Shown here: positions 42,718 through 52,774 of the stretch, in pieces | Numbering within the stretch: position 1 is the first letter of the stretch | Layout: the number at the start of each line of letters is the position of its first letter | From: Chrysophaeum taylorii | Taxonomy: Eukaryota; Sar; Pelagophyceae; Pelagomonadales; Pelagomonadaceae | Reading direction: 5' to 3' | Length of the DNA: 64,000 bases | NCBI GenBank assembly: GCA_029834535.1 | Contig: JAQMWT010000359.1 | Span: 1-64,000, forward strand | Program-made: the position numbers and the translations under genes | Notes under the pieces: generated by a model | What the model saw: the letters and a program-made list of their open reading frames with translations, nothing else | The model's database searches: none | Told to the model about the DNA's origin: nothing

Positions 42718-43805
42718 AATACCAAAAAGCGACAAGACGTCCTTGCTGACCAACAACACTCGCGGAATCGACTACGACTTTGGACCCCAAACACAGCGTT
42801 GCCAACACAGCGATCGCGATGCCGCAAATTTCTATCTTGGTACGTCCTCGATTCCACAAACTCGCCCATTCTTCTACATTTCCTGTGACACCGATGCCCA
42901 GCGAACCCTCTTTCACCATGGCTGTGGCATGGATGTAAATCGTCGCATGCGTGCGAGCATTTCGGGCGGCGCATGGTTGTGATCCTATTACCTTCCATAA
43001 TCTGGGACTCGCGTATGATAATAAAGTCGGGGATCGGGGCTTTTTTGGTTGTTTTGTATTATGGAGTCCCAATGACATTTTTCGGGGCGACGAGGTGCTC
43101 GCGTCTCGCATTTAAAGAACATGGCAACCGCTCGCACGGCACGAACTCGGGTACAATGCACGAGGATACACCACACGACGGGGAAGCGGGGCTAAAACGG
43201 CCGCAACCTCGCCGACGCTCGCAGGTGGCTGCGCCTCGGCTCATCGCAAGGCTGCGAAGGCGGGATTTTCAGCAGGAATGGTCGCGAGATAATTCGAGTA
43301 GCACGTCAACAGAACCAACAACATATATATGCCCATACGCTGCGGTGGTTGCATGCTGCACGCGGTCATCAACACAACCAGGAGTGCTGACCGGAGGGGA
43401 GCTGCAAGAAAAAGAACAAAACAAACAGCAGCGGGGAAACTCGCGCGCAGCACGTGGGGGGGAAGTGAACTTACGTCGTCGGCCATCCATCAAGGGTAAC
43501 TCCATCACGGTGCACCGCGAGCGTGCCCGTCTATTTCTAGCAGGCCTCCAGCATGATGTCCAAGGCGGGGCGCAGCATTGCGCGCAGGCACACTTCAGGG
43601 ATGCCCCTACGTCTCTCGGCCGGCGCCGGCGGGTCCACACGAACCGGCGCCCGGACGGACGGTTAGGCTAGGGGGTTTGGGCGTCCCCTGTACAAATCAA
43701 TCGTCGGCTTGCGTCGTCAAAACGTCCTTCCACAAATAAGCGAAGCTGCATTATAAACCAACGCATCCTAAAACTTCCGTTGTATGTAGGTCTGGTCGAA
43801 AAAAG
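42718..43805. other. No gene recognised
   Basis: A minus ORF (43,111 to the hAT edge) reads GVTGNVEEWASLWNRGRTKI then IAIAVLATLCLGSKVVV and would have continued across the hAT insertion point, so the transposon may have split a small gene; I recognise no domain. The rest, including the 43,640-43,269 minus ORF, is unassigned. Confidence 0.3.
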
Positions 43806-45239
43806 ATGTGGCATCGTTATTTCGCAGCCCTACAAGCAGCGGCGGTGTTGATGTTGATGATGACGATGGCCACCACCGCAAACGGCGGCGGCGGTGATGA
43901 GCGGTGTCCGTTCGCGCAGTTCGAGGCCCTGCGCCGGTCGGATGCGCCGCTCGCGCGGAACGCTACGCGGCAGTACGTGGTCTCGAGCGAGAGCCCTTGC
44001 GCGGGGACGCGGCTGACGGTCGCGCCGTTGGGCGTGTACACGACGGTGATCGACGTGAGAGCCAGCCCCGCGTGCACCACGGCGGGTCTTGTGGCGGCGA
44101 TCCGGAAGGAGCCGGTGTTGGTACCGGGGGAATACTTCGGAGGAGAAGGCACGATAAAATTCGCCGACCTCGAGCCCGGGCTCTTCGAGCGCGGACGCGG
44201 GCGCGGCGGGACGCTCGCGGTCCCGAATGCCCTCGGCCACACGCTGCCCTGCGGTCCCGCGAGCCCAATAACCCTCTTCCACGCGACCTTTGATTTTGGA
44301 ACCGCGAATATGTGGCACTCCGGCGCGGCCGCGCACACGGCGTGGTCTGCGCTGAGACTGCTGAATCACAGCGGCGGTCCCTTAGATATCGTATCGGGCG
44401 AGTGCTACATGCACACGATTAGTGGCTGCGTGCCGTCGAAAACAGCGTGCAACTGCTCCTTCGGCGACGCGGTCGCTCCCGCGCTTTCGCCGAAAGTCCG
44501 CGTCCTCGCGAAGCCCGACCCTGCCGTGTGCTACGGTCATCAGATCTTTGCGCTTCGCCACGACAAAGCCCGACCCCTCGTCGCAAACAGCATCCCAAAA
44601 AAAAACAGCCGCAGCAGCTGCGAACCGTCAAAAACGGCGAATTGGGACGCGGCGGGCGGTCTATTGTGGGATTCGAAATGGTGCGGCGCGAGGTTCGACT
44701 GCGAGCGACCCGCTCTCTGGCGGGAATACGTTGCGGACCTCTTCGCCGCGGTCAACCTGAGTCGTGGAGCGAAGGTTCCACCTCTGCTTTGTTACGTGTC
44801 GCGAGGCTACGACAACCCAAAACGTGGTTTCAAAAACGAGTCCAAGATGCGGGACTTCGTGCTCCGAGGAAACCACGGATGTCCTCGCGCGAAGATATTG
44901 GACTTCACCCAACCCCCCATCATCGGGGACTTTGCGGCGCAGGCAGCCATGGCCGCCGACTGCTCGGTCCTCGTGGGCGCGCACGGCGCCGGAATTGGTC
45001 ACCTCGTTTGGATGGACCCGTCGTCTTCGGCGGTCCTGGAGATCACGCCGGGCCGGCCCTTCTTCTTCGAAAATCTCGCCAAAATTGCAGGGGTCAAGCA
45101 CGCCTCGCTTTCTTCCCCTGTTCTCAAAAAGTTCAAGGGGTCCACATTCATGAACGCCCCGCCTCCCTCGAAGCTCGCCTCGGCTCTAAAACCGCTCTGC
45201 AATCGCGCGGCAGCGGCAGAGGCGGCGGCGACAGTATAG
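43806..45239 (+). CDS. GT61-like glycosyltransferase (DUF563/EOGT-type), secretory
   Basis: 477 residues from ATG 43,806, one exon. A signal peptide MWHRYFAALQAAAVLMLMMT precedes Cys-rich N-terminal sequence with possible N-glycosylation sites (NATR, NHSG, NCSF). The central part has RVLAKPDPAVCYGHQIFALR (compare the conserved 'vCF....vg' block) and PPLLCYVSRGYDNPKRGFKN (compare 'i.yisR.....R.i.Ne'). The hallmark is at residues ~385-430: CSVLVGAHGAGIGHLVWMDP then SAVLEITPGRPFFFENLAKI, the 'vlig.HGAgLtn.lfm.p.s.viEi.P' motif of GT61. GT61 members in the ER/Golgi include xylosyl-, arabinosyl- and O-GlcNAc-transferases; the sugar cannot be inferred here. Intact. Confidence 0.85.
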   Translation: MWHRYFAALQAAAVLMLMMTMATTANGGGGDERCPFAQFEALRRSDAPLARNATRQYVVSSESPCAGTRLTVAPLGVYTTVIDVRASPACTTAGLVAAIRKEPVLVPGEYFGGEGTIKFADLEPGLFERGRGRGGTLAVPNALGHTLPCGPASPITLFHATFDFGTANMWHSGAAAHTAWSALRLLNHSGGPLDIVSGECYMHTISGCVPSKTACNCSFGDAVAPALSPKVRVLAKPDPAVCYGHQIFALRHDKARPLVANSIPKKNSRSSCEPSKTANWDAAGGLLWDSKWCGARFDCERPALWREYVADLFAAVNLSRGAKVPPLLCYVSRGYDNPKRGFKNESKMRDFVLRGNHGCPRAKILDFTQPPIIGDFAAQAAMAADCSVLVGAHGAGIGHLVWMDPSSSAVLEITPGRPFFFENLAKIAGVKHASLSSPVLKKFKGSTFMNAPPPSKLASALKPLCNRAAAAEAAATV

Positions 45240-45832
45240 TAGTCGTCGTCGTCGTCGTCCTAACTAGGAGGGTTAGGGCGCGCCCTGAGTGCATCTGCGT
45301 CGGAGTATTCTGTGCTTCCACAAACGCACGATAATACCCTGGCAGTGACGACAACGCCCGCCTCGACGTCTGGCATCTTGCTGCTGCTGCTGCTGCGACG
45401 CAGTCTTTTTGTCTTATCTTTGCCTTTCGCATTCTCCTTCTTCTTCTTTTTTTTTCCTTGACCTCTTCTAGAGCTCCTTGTGTCACCACGCTCCCCTCTT
45501 CGCGTTTTTCTTGTTTCCAATCGGCGTCCTCCTTAGTTCTTTCCCTTTGGGCCGCGCCTGGGAGTAGTAGTTGCAAAAAAACGACAAAGCAATGAATTCT
45601 AAAATGAAAGCGGCTGAGTTCTACGCTAGGCGAACCCCCCCCCCTCTCGAGCTTCGTTGTTCGCTCCACAAAAAAGAGACCAAAAAGGTTGTTGCCATTT
45701 GCGGAAGATGAGTGCGGCGTGATCTGCAACACATAAGTAAAGCAAATGATAGGGGAGTGACTCTCAAGGTGTCGTCTACCAGAGAGCACATCAGAGCGAG
45801 CGAGCGAGCGAGCGAGCGGGGCCTATGTATGC
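45240..45832. other. Intergenic; (GTC)n, (GCT)n, (GCGA)n and (ATGC)n microsatellites
   Basis: Short tracts at about 45,243-45,258, 45,380-45,397, 45,797-45,820 and 45,827-45,846. The last runs into the start of the next gene. The minus ORF here is a shadow. Confidence 0.5.
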
Positions 45833-48778
45833 ATGCATGCATGCATGAGGGTAATGTTAGTAAAGCTTCGTGCGTTCCGCGCCACAAGCGAGGAGCTCGC
45901 GAAGCGGTGGCCCAAAGGCGCGGACCCGTCCGCGTGGGCAGGGGTCCGCGTCGAGGGGGAAGCTGTGATCGCCCTCGACCTCCGCTCGTGCCAATTCGCG
46001 GCACTCCCCAAGGAGATCGGGGCGCTGACGACGCTCACATCGCTCGACGTATCCGGCTGCTCGCACCTCACAGCGCTCCCCAAGGAGATCGGGGAGCTCG
46101 CGGCGCTCACCGTCCTCAAACTCTCCGGCTGCTCGCGGCTTTTGGCTCTTCCGATCGAGTTTGGTCGGCTCGACGCGCTTACGACCTTAAATCTCGACGG
46201 GTGCCGGCGTCTCGTCATTCCGCCCTTTGACGCGCATCACAATCGACCGGCACGGGATGTTGTCGGGTGGCTCGACGGAGTTCGACAGGTTTTGAGATTG
46301 GAGCGCGACGACGAGAAAGCGATCGAGGCGTACGTCGAGTGCATCAAAAACGACTGTTTCGCGGAATACCTCCGCGACAATCCGTCGCTCGCCATCCTCA
46401 AGTCTAGAGCCGGCATACCGACCATAGAGTTCGCCTCTCGGCAGTGTCGCCTCGCTTTGGAGAAAGGCCTCTACGTCCTCGGACGCTTCGAGGTCGACGA
46501 GGGACCGCCGATCCACTTCTCTTCCACCACGGCCGTCGTTGCCGCCACCGACCGCGCCGACGACGACGACGACGGGATGCCGCGGCGGGCGCTCAAGGCG
46601 ATGCGATACGAAGACCAGGTGCTCGCCGAGCTCGTGGCCCGCGTCGGTCTCGACGCGAGGTTTGTCGTGGGCGTCGTCCGCGTCTACGTCGACGACGAGA
46701 ACGCGTACGAACGCGTGCGCTCCGCGGCGACGGAGCTCGGGGTCGAGGTGGCTCGGTCTCCTGGCCTCTCGGCCCGCCTCCAGCACGAATTCCTCAGAAG
46801 GATGACGACGACGACGCCGCCGAGTGAGTACGAAGAAGACGATTCGACGGCGAACCTCGCGTCGGGCTTCAAATTTCTCCTCGTCCTCGAGCTCGCCGAG
46901 CGCACCCTCGACACGGCGCTCAAGCACGAACATTTCGCGGGCAAGGACTTTTTTTTGATTCGGAAAATTGCCGCCGACATCGCTATGGCCTTGGAACACG
47001 TCCACGAAAACGGTCGCATTCACGCCGATCTCAAGCCGCTCAACATCGTGCGCGTCGGCTCGAGGTGGAGGTTGATCGACTTTGACGTCTCGCGCCCGAT
47101 CGACGAACCCTTCGGACGAACCAGAAAACTGCCGTCCACGGGTTACTGCCCCCCCGAACTCGCGGCGACCATCTTCTTGAACGAGCGAATAGTATACTCG
47201 GCGAGCGTCGCGTGCGACCTGTGGTCGCTCGGGTGCGTGCTCTTGCTCCTCGTCTCGGGGAGCTCTTTGATCAAGGTCGACCTGAACGACGACGTCGAGT
47301 CGGCAAGAGGTTTGAGGGAGCTCGCGGGCGTGCCCGACCTCAAGGCCCTTCGGAGGCTTATCTCCGAACGGCTCTATCTCGTGGAGGACGACGCGAGCAA
47401 CGACCTCAAAGGAGCCACCGTTCTCGTCGGCAAGCTCCTCGAGCCCGACGAGAAGAAGCGGTTGGAGAATTTTCCGTTTCCCTCGATGCGACGAGTGCTG
47501 GACGAACCATTCTTCAAGAGCCGGCGATATTTAATGAAAGAGGACAAAGCCCTCGCGGAGTTGAGCTCGCAACTCGCAGAAATGCGCGAGAAGCTCGACC
47601 ACGTACAGGCCGAGGAGCAAAAGCAGACGGCGCTGCTCGAGGCGATAAACGAGCGTACGAAAACAATCTTGGGCCTGCAGCGCGCCACCATCACGAAGAT
47701 TGACCGGCACGTGCGGAACTTGTGCGAGTGCATCCGCGCGACCGTCGACGACAAAACCCCCACGGCCTTCGTCATCCTCTCGCATCCGCCGCCGCCGGAA
47801 GACGAAGAAGATTCTTCGTTGGAGCCGAGCTTGCTCGAGAGCATCAAGACCGAGCTTTCTTCTGCTGCCGTGTCGACGACGACCAATAATGACGAAATGT
47901 TGTTCTCCAAAAACAACGACGATTCGCCAGGCGCAAAGTTTCTGAAACGGGGAAAAGGCTTGATTTCCTTGTACAATCGCGGCAGGGCCCTTTACGACGC
48001 GACGAGCGAGGCGGTCGAGGCAGCGCGCGCGAACCCGGGAAGGTATTTCCTCGAAAAACTCAAGGAAAAGGCGGTCGACACGCTCTACCTCAGCCTCGTG
48101 TGCGAGATGTGTTGGACGCCACAAAGTCCCGCGTACGAGGTCACGCAACAGACCGAGCGCTGTCTCGAGCTGATGCCGATCGCCAAGGCGACGTTCGCGA
48201 CGGTTCGGGCGCTGAACGGAATAGCGGGCATCGCGCAATGCTTCTTTCCGGGGGTCCCGAGCATCCCGAGAAGCGTGTTGACGGCGGTAAAGGCGACGAT
48301 CGACGACTTCGACGCCGAAAGCTCGGTGGCGGATTTCGACAGCGTGCAGAGCGTGCTCGAGAAAGCAGCCGGCGAGCGCCAAGCGTCGGGGCAGGTAGGT
48401 TACTGCTCGCGCGAGTTCGACAGGTTCCTCGAAAAGGAGGACCCGAACCACGAGTGGGCAAATTTGGAGCGCCTCGTGCTCGCCCAAGGCAAGTCGGTAT
48501 GGGTCTGTCAGGACTGCGCCGTCATCCTCAAGGACGAGAAGAACAACGACAAAACCTACGACGAACTTCGCGCGCTCTGCGAGCCTGCAAAACTTGCGAA
48601 TTTTGTCGAGGAGGTGGTCAATGATGACGTGGAGGAGAGGATCAAACAAGATATAGATTCGATGTCTGCTGCGAGGGAGGAGGGTGCGCACGACGAGGAC
48701 GCCTCCAAAGCTCACAACGAGGATCAATCTGCAACCGTAGTGACGACGACTTGCGCTCGGCGCTGCACGTTGTCGTAG
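45833..48778 (+). CDS. Leucine-rich-repeat protein with atypical protein kinase domain and Cys-containing C-terminus
   Basis: 981 residues, one exon. The start is uncertain because ATGC repeats supply several ATGs; 45,833 is the first in frame. LRRs at ~45-130 (LPKEIGALTTLTSLDVSGCS, LPKEIGELAALTVLKLSGCS). Kinase domain ~205-560: Lys in RALKAMRYE (~255), HADLKPLNIV (~397; His-Ala-Asp replaces HRD, catalytic Asp kept), LIDFDVSRP (~414; DFD replaces DFG, metal-binding Asp kept), GYCPPELAA (PPE for APE) and CDLWSLGCVLLLL. No recognisable glycine-rich loop. A coiled coil (~570-640) follows. The C-terminal ~740-910 has YLSLVCEMCWTPQSPAYEV, FFPGVPSIPRSVL and SVWVCQDCAVILKD; I recall comparable C-terminal regions in stramenopile LRR/ROCO-type proteins but cannot confirm it. 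Probably cytosolic signalling; active kinase with variant motifs or pseudokinase is open. Confidence 0.8.
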   Translation: MHACMRVMLVKLRAFRATSEELAKRWPKGADPSAWAGVRVEGEAVIALDLRSCQFAALPKEIGALTTLTSLDVSGCSHLTALPKEIGELAALTVLKLSGCSRLLALPIEFGRLDALTTLNLDGCRRLVIPPFDAHHNRPARDVVGWLDGVRQVLRLERDDEKAIEAYVECIKNDCFAEYLRDNPSLAILKSRAGIPTIEFASRQCRLALEKGLYVLGRFEVDEGPPIHFSSTTAVVAATDRADDDDDGMPRRALKAMRYEDQVLAELVARVGLDARFVVGVVRVYVDDENAYERVRSAATELGVEVARSPGLSARLQHEFLRRMTTTTPPSEYEEDDSTANLASGFKFLLVLELAERTLDTALKHEHFAGKDFFLIRKIAADIAMALEHVHENGRIHADLKPLNIVRVGSRWRLIDFDVSRPIDEPFGRTRKLPSTGYCPPELAATIFLNERIVYSASVACDLWSLGCVLLLLVSGSSLIKVDLNDDVESARGLRELAGVPDLKALRRLISERLYLVEDDASNDLKGATVLVGKLLEPDEKKRLENFPFPSMRRVLDEPFFKSRRYLMKEDKALAELSSQLAEMREKLDHVQAEEQKQTALLEAINERTKTILGLQRATITKIDRHVRNLCECIRATVDDKTPTAFVILSHPPPPEDEEDSSLEPSLLESIKTELSSAAVSTTTNNDEMLFSKNNDDSPGAKFLKRGKGLISLYNRGRALYDATSEAVEAARANPGRYFLEKLKEKAVDTLYLSLVCEMCWTPQSPAYEVTQQTERCLELMPIAKATFATVRALNGIAGIAQCFFPGVPSIPRSVLTAVKATIDDFDAESSVADFDSVQSVLEKAAGERQASGQVGYCSREFDRFLEKEDPNHEWANLERLVLAQGKSVWVCQDCAVILKDEKNNDKTYDELRALCEPAKLANFVEEVVNDDVEERIKQDIDSMSAAREEGAHDEDASKAHNEDQSATVVTTTCARRCTLS

Positions 48779-48898
48779 CTTCACGTGTTCACGACATTGA
48801 AGTTGGTTATAACACACGGCGCGCAAGGGTGGCGGTTTATCAGTGACTTTTTAAATGCCGGCCACATCATCATCATCATCGTCGTCGTCTGGAGAGAG

Positions 48899-48934
<36 letters not shown>

Positions 48935-49339
48935 ACTGGTGTCCGTCCTTTCCTTTCGCGGATAATAATGTGTTTGATGAGTGCGACCAGACCAGACAGA
49001 CACCCATAAGCGCAGACGCCCGCGGAGGCACGTCGTCTCACTCGCAGCAGCGAAAGAAAAGTCACGAATCAGGAGATGAGCCATATGTCGTAGAAGAGTC
49101 GGAGCTGGCGAGTTCCATCGTTTGGCGACAATATCTTCAATGCGAAGAAGAAGAAGAAGAAGAAGAAGAACAGAGAAGCGGACATATGATCTACAAGGTG
49201 AATCATCATCCGCAAGATTCCGTAGGAAACATCAATTTTTAGGCTATTACTCGTTGGAAACCAAAACTCCGTCTGTCCACACACACACAATGGTGTGCAA
49301 ACGAGAGAGAGAGGTAGGTTTCGCAGTCGTTGGTGGTCC
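48779..49339. other. Intergenic between convergent genes; (CT)n at 48,897-48,931 and (GAA)n at 49,145-49,170
   Basis: Shared 3' space of the LRR-kinase (plus) and OGT-like (minus) genes. No ORF with recognisable content. Confidence 0.5.
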
Positions 49340-52300
49340 TCAAAAGAGCCATTGGTCCGTAAGTCTAACGTAGGCGGAAGGTCCTTTGATTTCGGTCGGC
49401 GACGCGTAGGTGTGGATCGAGGAACGATTTTTTTGGTGATAATGGAGGGCTCGGACGGCCAAGGAGGGCGAGGCGAGGCGGACGTGTTTGCGGAGGTGTG
49501 CCGCGATGAAGTTGTCGCAGCGAGGTCGTCCTATCTCGACGTCGACGTCGAATAGACGAGAGTTGCGGTTCGAGAATACCCAGGCGTCTTGAGAGTCGAC
49601 GCGCGGTCGGAAGACGTGCTTTGACTCCCAGGGCGCGAGGGCGACCACCGTGTCTTGGAGATATAGGGGCGTGAGTCTCTTGATGGACTCGTCGAAGGCG
49701 ATGTCGGCGTTGGCTATTACGACGAGGGCGTCTCGTGGCAAATACTTTCGCGCATATATAGAAGCGTCGGAGAAGCGGAGCCTGCGGCCGATAACAACGA
49801 AATCTTGCACGAAGGACTCGTTTTTTTCGACCAAGCAGTGGACTTTGAGGAAGGGTTGGTTGCGATTGTGAGCGAGCACGGCCAGAACGTCGTCTTTCCT
49901 GCCGCCGCCGCCGAACGGCTGGACGATCAAGTGGAATAATACAAGACTTTTCTCATAAGCACCACCACCACCACCACCACCGAAAGGGTCGAGTTCGTCG
50001 TCGGTTGGGGGAGATTCGATCGTCTCCGGGATTTTGAGGGACGTGCCTTCCATGACGACCAAAGAATTTCGGCTCAAAATGTAACTATTATCAAAAAATG
50101 GTCTGTGGTTCGCGGGTTCGAAAAGAAACGGGATAGGATCGTCGTCACCCAGGACCTCGCGGAGCTTGGCGATCGCGGCAGGAACATCTCCGGCGTCCCG
50201 GAGGGCATTGGCCGCGTTGTAGAGCGCAACGTCGCCCGACGTTTGTTGGTAAACAACTCGAGCTTCTGCGAGGCGACCAGATTCGTGGAGCGTGACTGCC
50301 AAGTTATTGAGGGCAATCTGATTCGTGGGGTTTAGGGCGAGGCTCTTTCGGAGCGCGGCTTCTGCCGCCTCGTATTCGCCGAGCTGCTGGAGGATAGCGC
50401 CGTAGTCGATCAAGAGATCATCCGAAACAAAAGGTTCCATCGATTTTTTTGCCGCGACGAGGTTGCCGGAATCGTACAAATCGCGATGGCTCAGCAACGG
50501 CACGCGCGCCAGAAACTTCGACCACTCCTCCACGACCTCCATCCGCTCCCAGATGAGATGCGATCTCTCGCGAACCGCCCGCGTCACCTCCCGAAGGTGC
50601 GTGCGGTTCGTCAATCGAATCGCAAACTCGACGTATTCTTCGGACGATCGAGCGACGAGGCTCCACTTCGGGTCCGTCAACCCCATCGTCTCGTAGAAGG
50701 AAGCGGCCATGCGACCCCGAAGGGATCCGGTAGGTCGCGTCAGCACGGGGACGCCCGCGGCGAGGCCATCGCTCGATGTCCGCGAACCTCCAAAAGGAAA
50801 AGGGTGCAAAAGCAGATCGAACGAGCTCACGAAATTCGCGAATTCCGAAGGCTTGGCGCGCGGCACGAACTTTGCGCCCGGGAGTCGTTTCTTCAGAATA
50901 TTCGTCCATCGCTCGCGTCGCCCTTCGGTCACCACGATCTCGACCTCGTCTGTTCGACGACGACGACGCAGAATTTCGAGAATAATTTTGTCGAATTCTG
51001 GATGGATCTTGAAGTTCGACTGCGGCAGCAAAAATCGGAGGGCATTTTTGTTATCCTCATTTTGTGGAGGAGAAGGGTGGTGAGGTGGTGAGGGCTTGCG
51101 GTACCATATGCCCTGGCCCCCAAGGAGCACCACCTGTTCGGTGTAATGACAGGAGTGGACTAAGTTTTCTTCAATTTCCATTCGGTCGGCAGAAACGAAA
51201 AAGTCGATTTCGTGTCGCCCAGAAGTCACCGGATTCCCCCAAAACACAACCTGAACCGAAGCGAGGCGGGAAAAGCCGAGGAAATACGTCATCGGCTCGG
51301 ACAACATGTCCGCGTACACCAGGATGTCGAGTTCCGCGTTGGCAATCAACCCCCGATTTTCGTAAAAGTTCAAGCCCAAGAGTATCAACTCGTCCGTGGC
51401 GTTCAACAAAAAGTCCGAAGCTTGGCGGCCGGGACTCGCGACGGGCAGCAAAACAACCCGAAACTTATCGCGCGGGAGATATTTTACGACACCTTCCAGC
51501 AACAAACCGTGCGGCTCGAAGGATCCGAAGAATTTCGAACAAAAGCCAACCCGACGCTTTTTTGCCGGTCGCTGCGCTTTGACCCTCGTAAAAAACTGGA
51601 GCTCGGGCGATAATTTTCTGTACAAGTTGGCGATCGCCTCCTGGAGCGGCCGGTCCACAAACCCTCCGTACGGCAGGTAAAAGTGAATTTGTTCGACCGA
51701 ACTGACGGGGTTTACGAGGGTTGCCGAGAAATTCTTCAAAGCGGCGGCAACCCTAATCGCGAGGGCGACGCGCTCCAAACAGAGTTCGATCGTCGTCGTC
51801 GCCATGGGCGCCATCATCGTCACTTCCCGTATCACGAGGCCCGCGTTGTTTTTGTCGCGCTTCCGCGCTCGACGCAAATGTTCGCGTGCTTTCCCCAACT
51901 CGCCTTCGTTCGCAAAGTGCATCGCCAAATTCGTCAGAGCCTGGGGCTGCTGGCCTCCACACCGCTCCAAAACGCGCACCGCCTCGTCGTGGCGCCCGAT
52001 CGTCACCAACGCTGCCCCCAAATTGTTGAGTGCCTGCGCGTCGTCCGGCCGCGTCCGCAAAATGCTCTCGTAGCTCGCGATCGCCGCGTCCAGATCGCCG
52101 CGTTCGTGCGAGATCGTCGCCAAGTTCACCAAAGCCTGGTGCCCCGCGGGGGAAGAAGAATTCGTGATTCTCCGATACCGTTCCGCCGCGACGTCCAGCC
52201 TGCCGGTCTGCTGCGCGGTCACTCCCCACCCGACCAAAGCTCTGTCGACGTCGTCAACCCCTTCTTCCACGACGTCCCCAAACACAATTTCGGCTTGCTC

Positions 52301-52774
52301 GAATTTCCTTTGCTTCTGGAGCGCGTCCCCGAGGTCGAGGCGGTTTTTTTCGTGACGGCTCGCGACTTCCAGCAAATCCCACCTTTCGGCTTCTCTCGAA
52401 GCGACGGCGAGGTTCCGGCATTCCGGTGGACACGCGCCTTGGAGCGCAGCGATGGCCCCGTCGAGGTCCCCGATACTCCTCTTCAATTCCCCGAGATTGC
52501 TGAGGAACGTCGGGTCCCAGCGGATCTCGAGGGCTTTCTCGATAAACCCAACGCCCCTCGCGGTTTCGCCCGCACCGTGAAGCACGAGGCCGTGGAGGTG
52601 CATGGCGTCCGGAAATTCATCCAGGTACCGCCGGTACACCTCGTCGGCCGCGCCGGGATCTCTCGCGTGCACCATCGCGGCCGCGCGAATCTCCTCGATG
52701 CTCGCATCGGCGACAAACACCAGAAACGAGAAGAAGAAAAATAGGGCGTTGTTCGCACCACCCATCATCATCAT
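49340..52774 (-). CDS. Secreted TPR/GT41 O-GlcNAc-transferase-like protein fused to a second C-terminal glycan-enzyme-like domain
   Basis: 1,144 residues, one exon, ATG 52,774. Signal peptide (ANNALFFFFSFLVFVADAS), then TPRs to ~320 (ALVNLATISHERGDLDAAIA, DDAQALNNLGAALVTIGRHD). GT41 catalytic region ~395-760: RRVGFCSKFFGSFEPHGLLL (His near the first active-site position), ASVQVVFWGNPVTSGRHEID (compare 'aPvQv.w.GyP.TsG...iDY'), LPQSNFKIHPEFDKIILEIL and LLLHPFPFGGSRTSSDGLAA then GVPVLTRPTG (compare 'D..LDtfPyng.tT..DaLw.GvPvvT'). Further TPRs follow (~800-880). Residues ~940-1,130 form another domain with PRDALVVIANADIAFDESIK, VDSQDAWVFSNRN, GRPRCDNFIAAHL and a YHQKNRSSIHTY end, a glycosyltransferase-like module of unknown function. 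OGT is classically nucleocytoplasmic; the signal peptide is the odd point. Confidence 0.85.
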   Translation of the reverse strand: MMMMGGANNALFFFFSFLVFVADASIEEIRAAAMVHARDPGAADEVYRRYLDEFPDAMHLHGLVLHGAGETARGVGFIEKALEIRWDPTFLSNLGELKRSIGDLDGAIAALQGACPPECRNLAVASREAERWDLLEVASRHEKNRLDLGDALQKQRKFEQAEIVFGDVVEEGVDDVDRALVGWGVTAQQTGRLDVAAERYRRITNSSSPAGHQALVNLATISHERGDLDAAIASYESILRTRPDDAQALNNLGAALVTIGRHDEAVRVLERCGGQQPQALTNLAMHFANEGELGKAREHLRRARKRDKNNAGLVIREVTMMAPMATTTIELCLERVALAIRVAAALKNFSATLVNPVSSVEQIHFYLPYGGFVDRPLQEAIANLYRKLSPELQFFTRVKAQRPAKKRRVGFCSKFFGSFEPHGLLLEGVVKYLPRDKFRVVLLPVASPGRQASDFLLNATDELILLGLNFYENRGLIANAELDILVYADMLSEPMTYFLGFSRLASVQVVFWGNPVTSGRHEIDFFVSADRMEIEENLVHSCHYTEQVVLLGGQGIWYRKPSPPHHPSPPQNEDNKNALRFLLPQSNFKIHPEFDKIILEILRRRRRTDEVEIVVTEGRRERWTNILKKRLPGAKFVPRAKPSEFANFVSSFDLLLHPFPFGGSRTSSDGLAAGVPVLTRPTGSLRGRMAASFYETMGLTDPKWSLVARSSEEYVEFAIRLTNRTHLREVTRAVRERSHLIWERMEVVEEWSKFLARVPLLSHRDLYDSGNLVAAKKSMEPFVSDDLLIDYGAILQQLGEYEAAEAALRKSLALNPTNQIALNNLAVTLHESGRLAEARVVYQQTSGDVALYNAANALRDAGDVPAAIAKLREVLGDDDPIPFLFEPANHRPFFDNSYILSRNSLVVMEGTSLKIPETIESPPTDDELDPFGGGGGGGAYEKSLVLFHLIVQPFGGGGRKDDVLAVLAHNRNQPFLKVHCLVEKNESFVQDFVVIGRRLRFSDASIYARKYLPRDALVVIANADIAFDESIKRLTPLYLQDTVVALAPWESKHVFRPRVDSQDAWVFSNRNSRLFDVDVEIGRPRCDNFIAAHLRKHVRLASPSLAVRALHYHQKNRSSIHTYASPTEIKGPSAYVRLTDQWLF

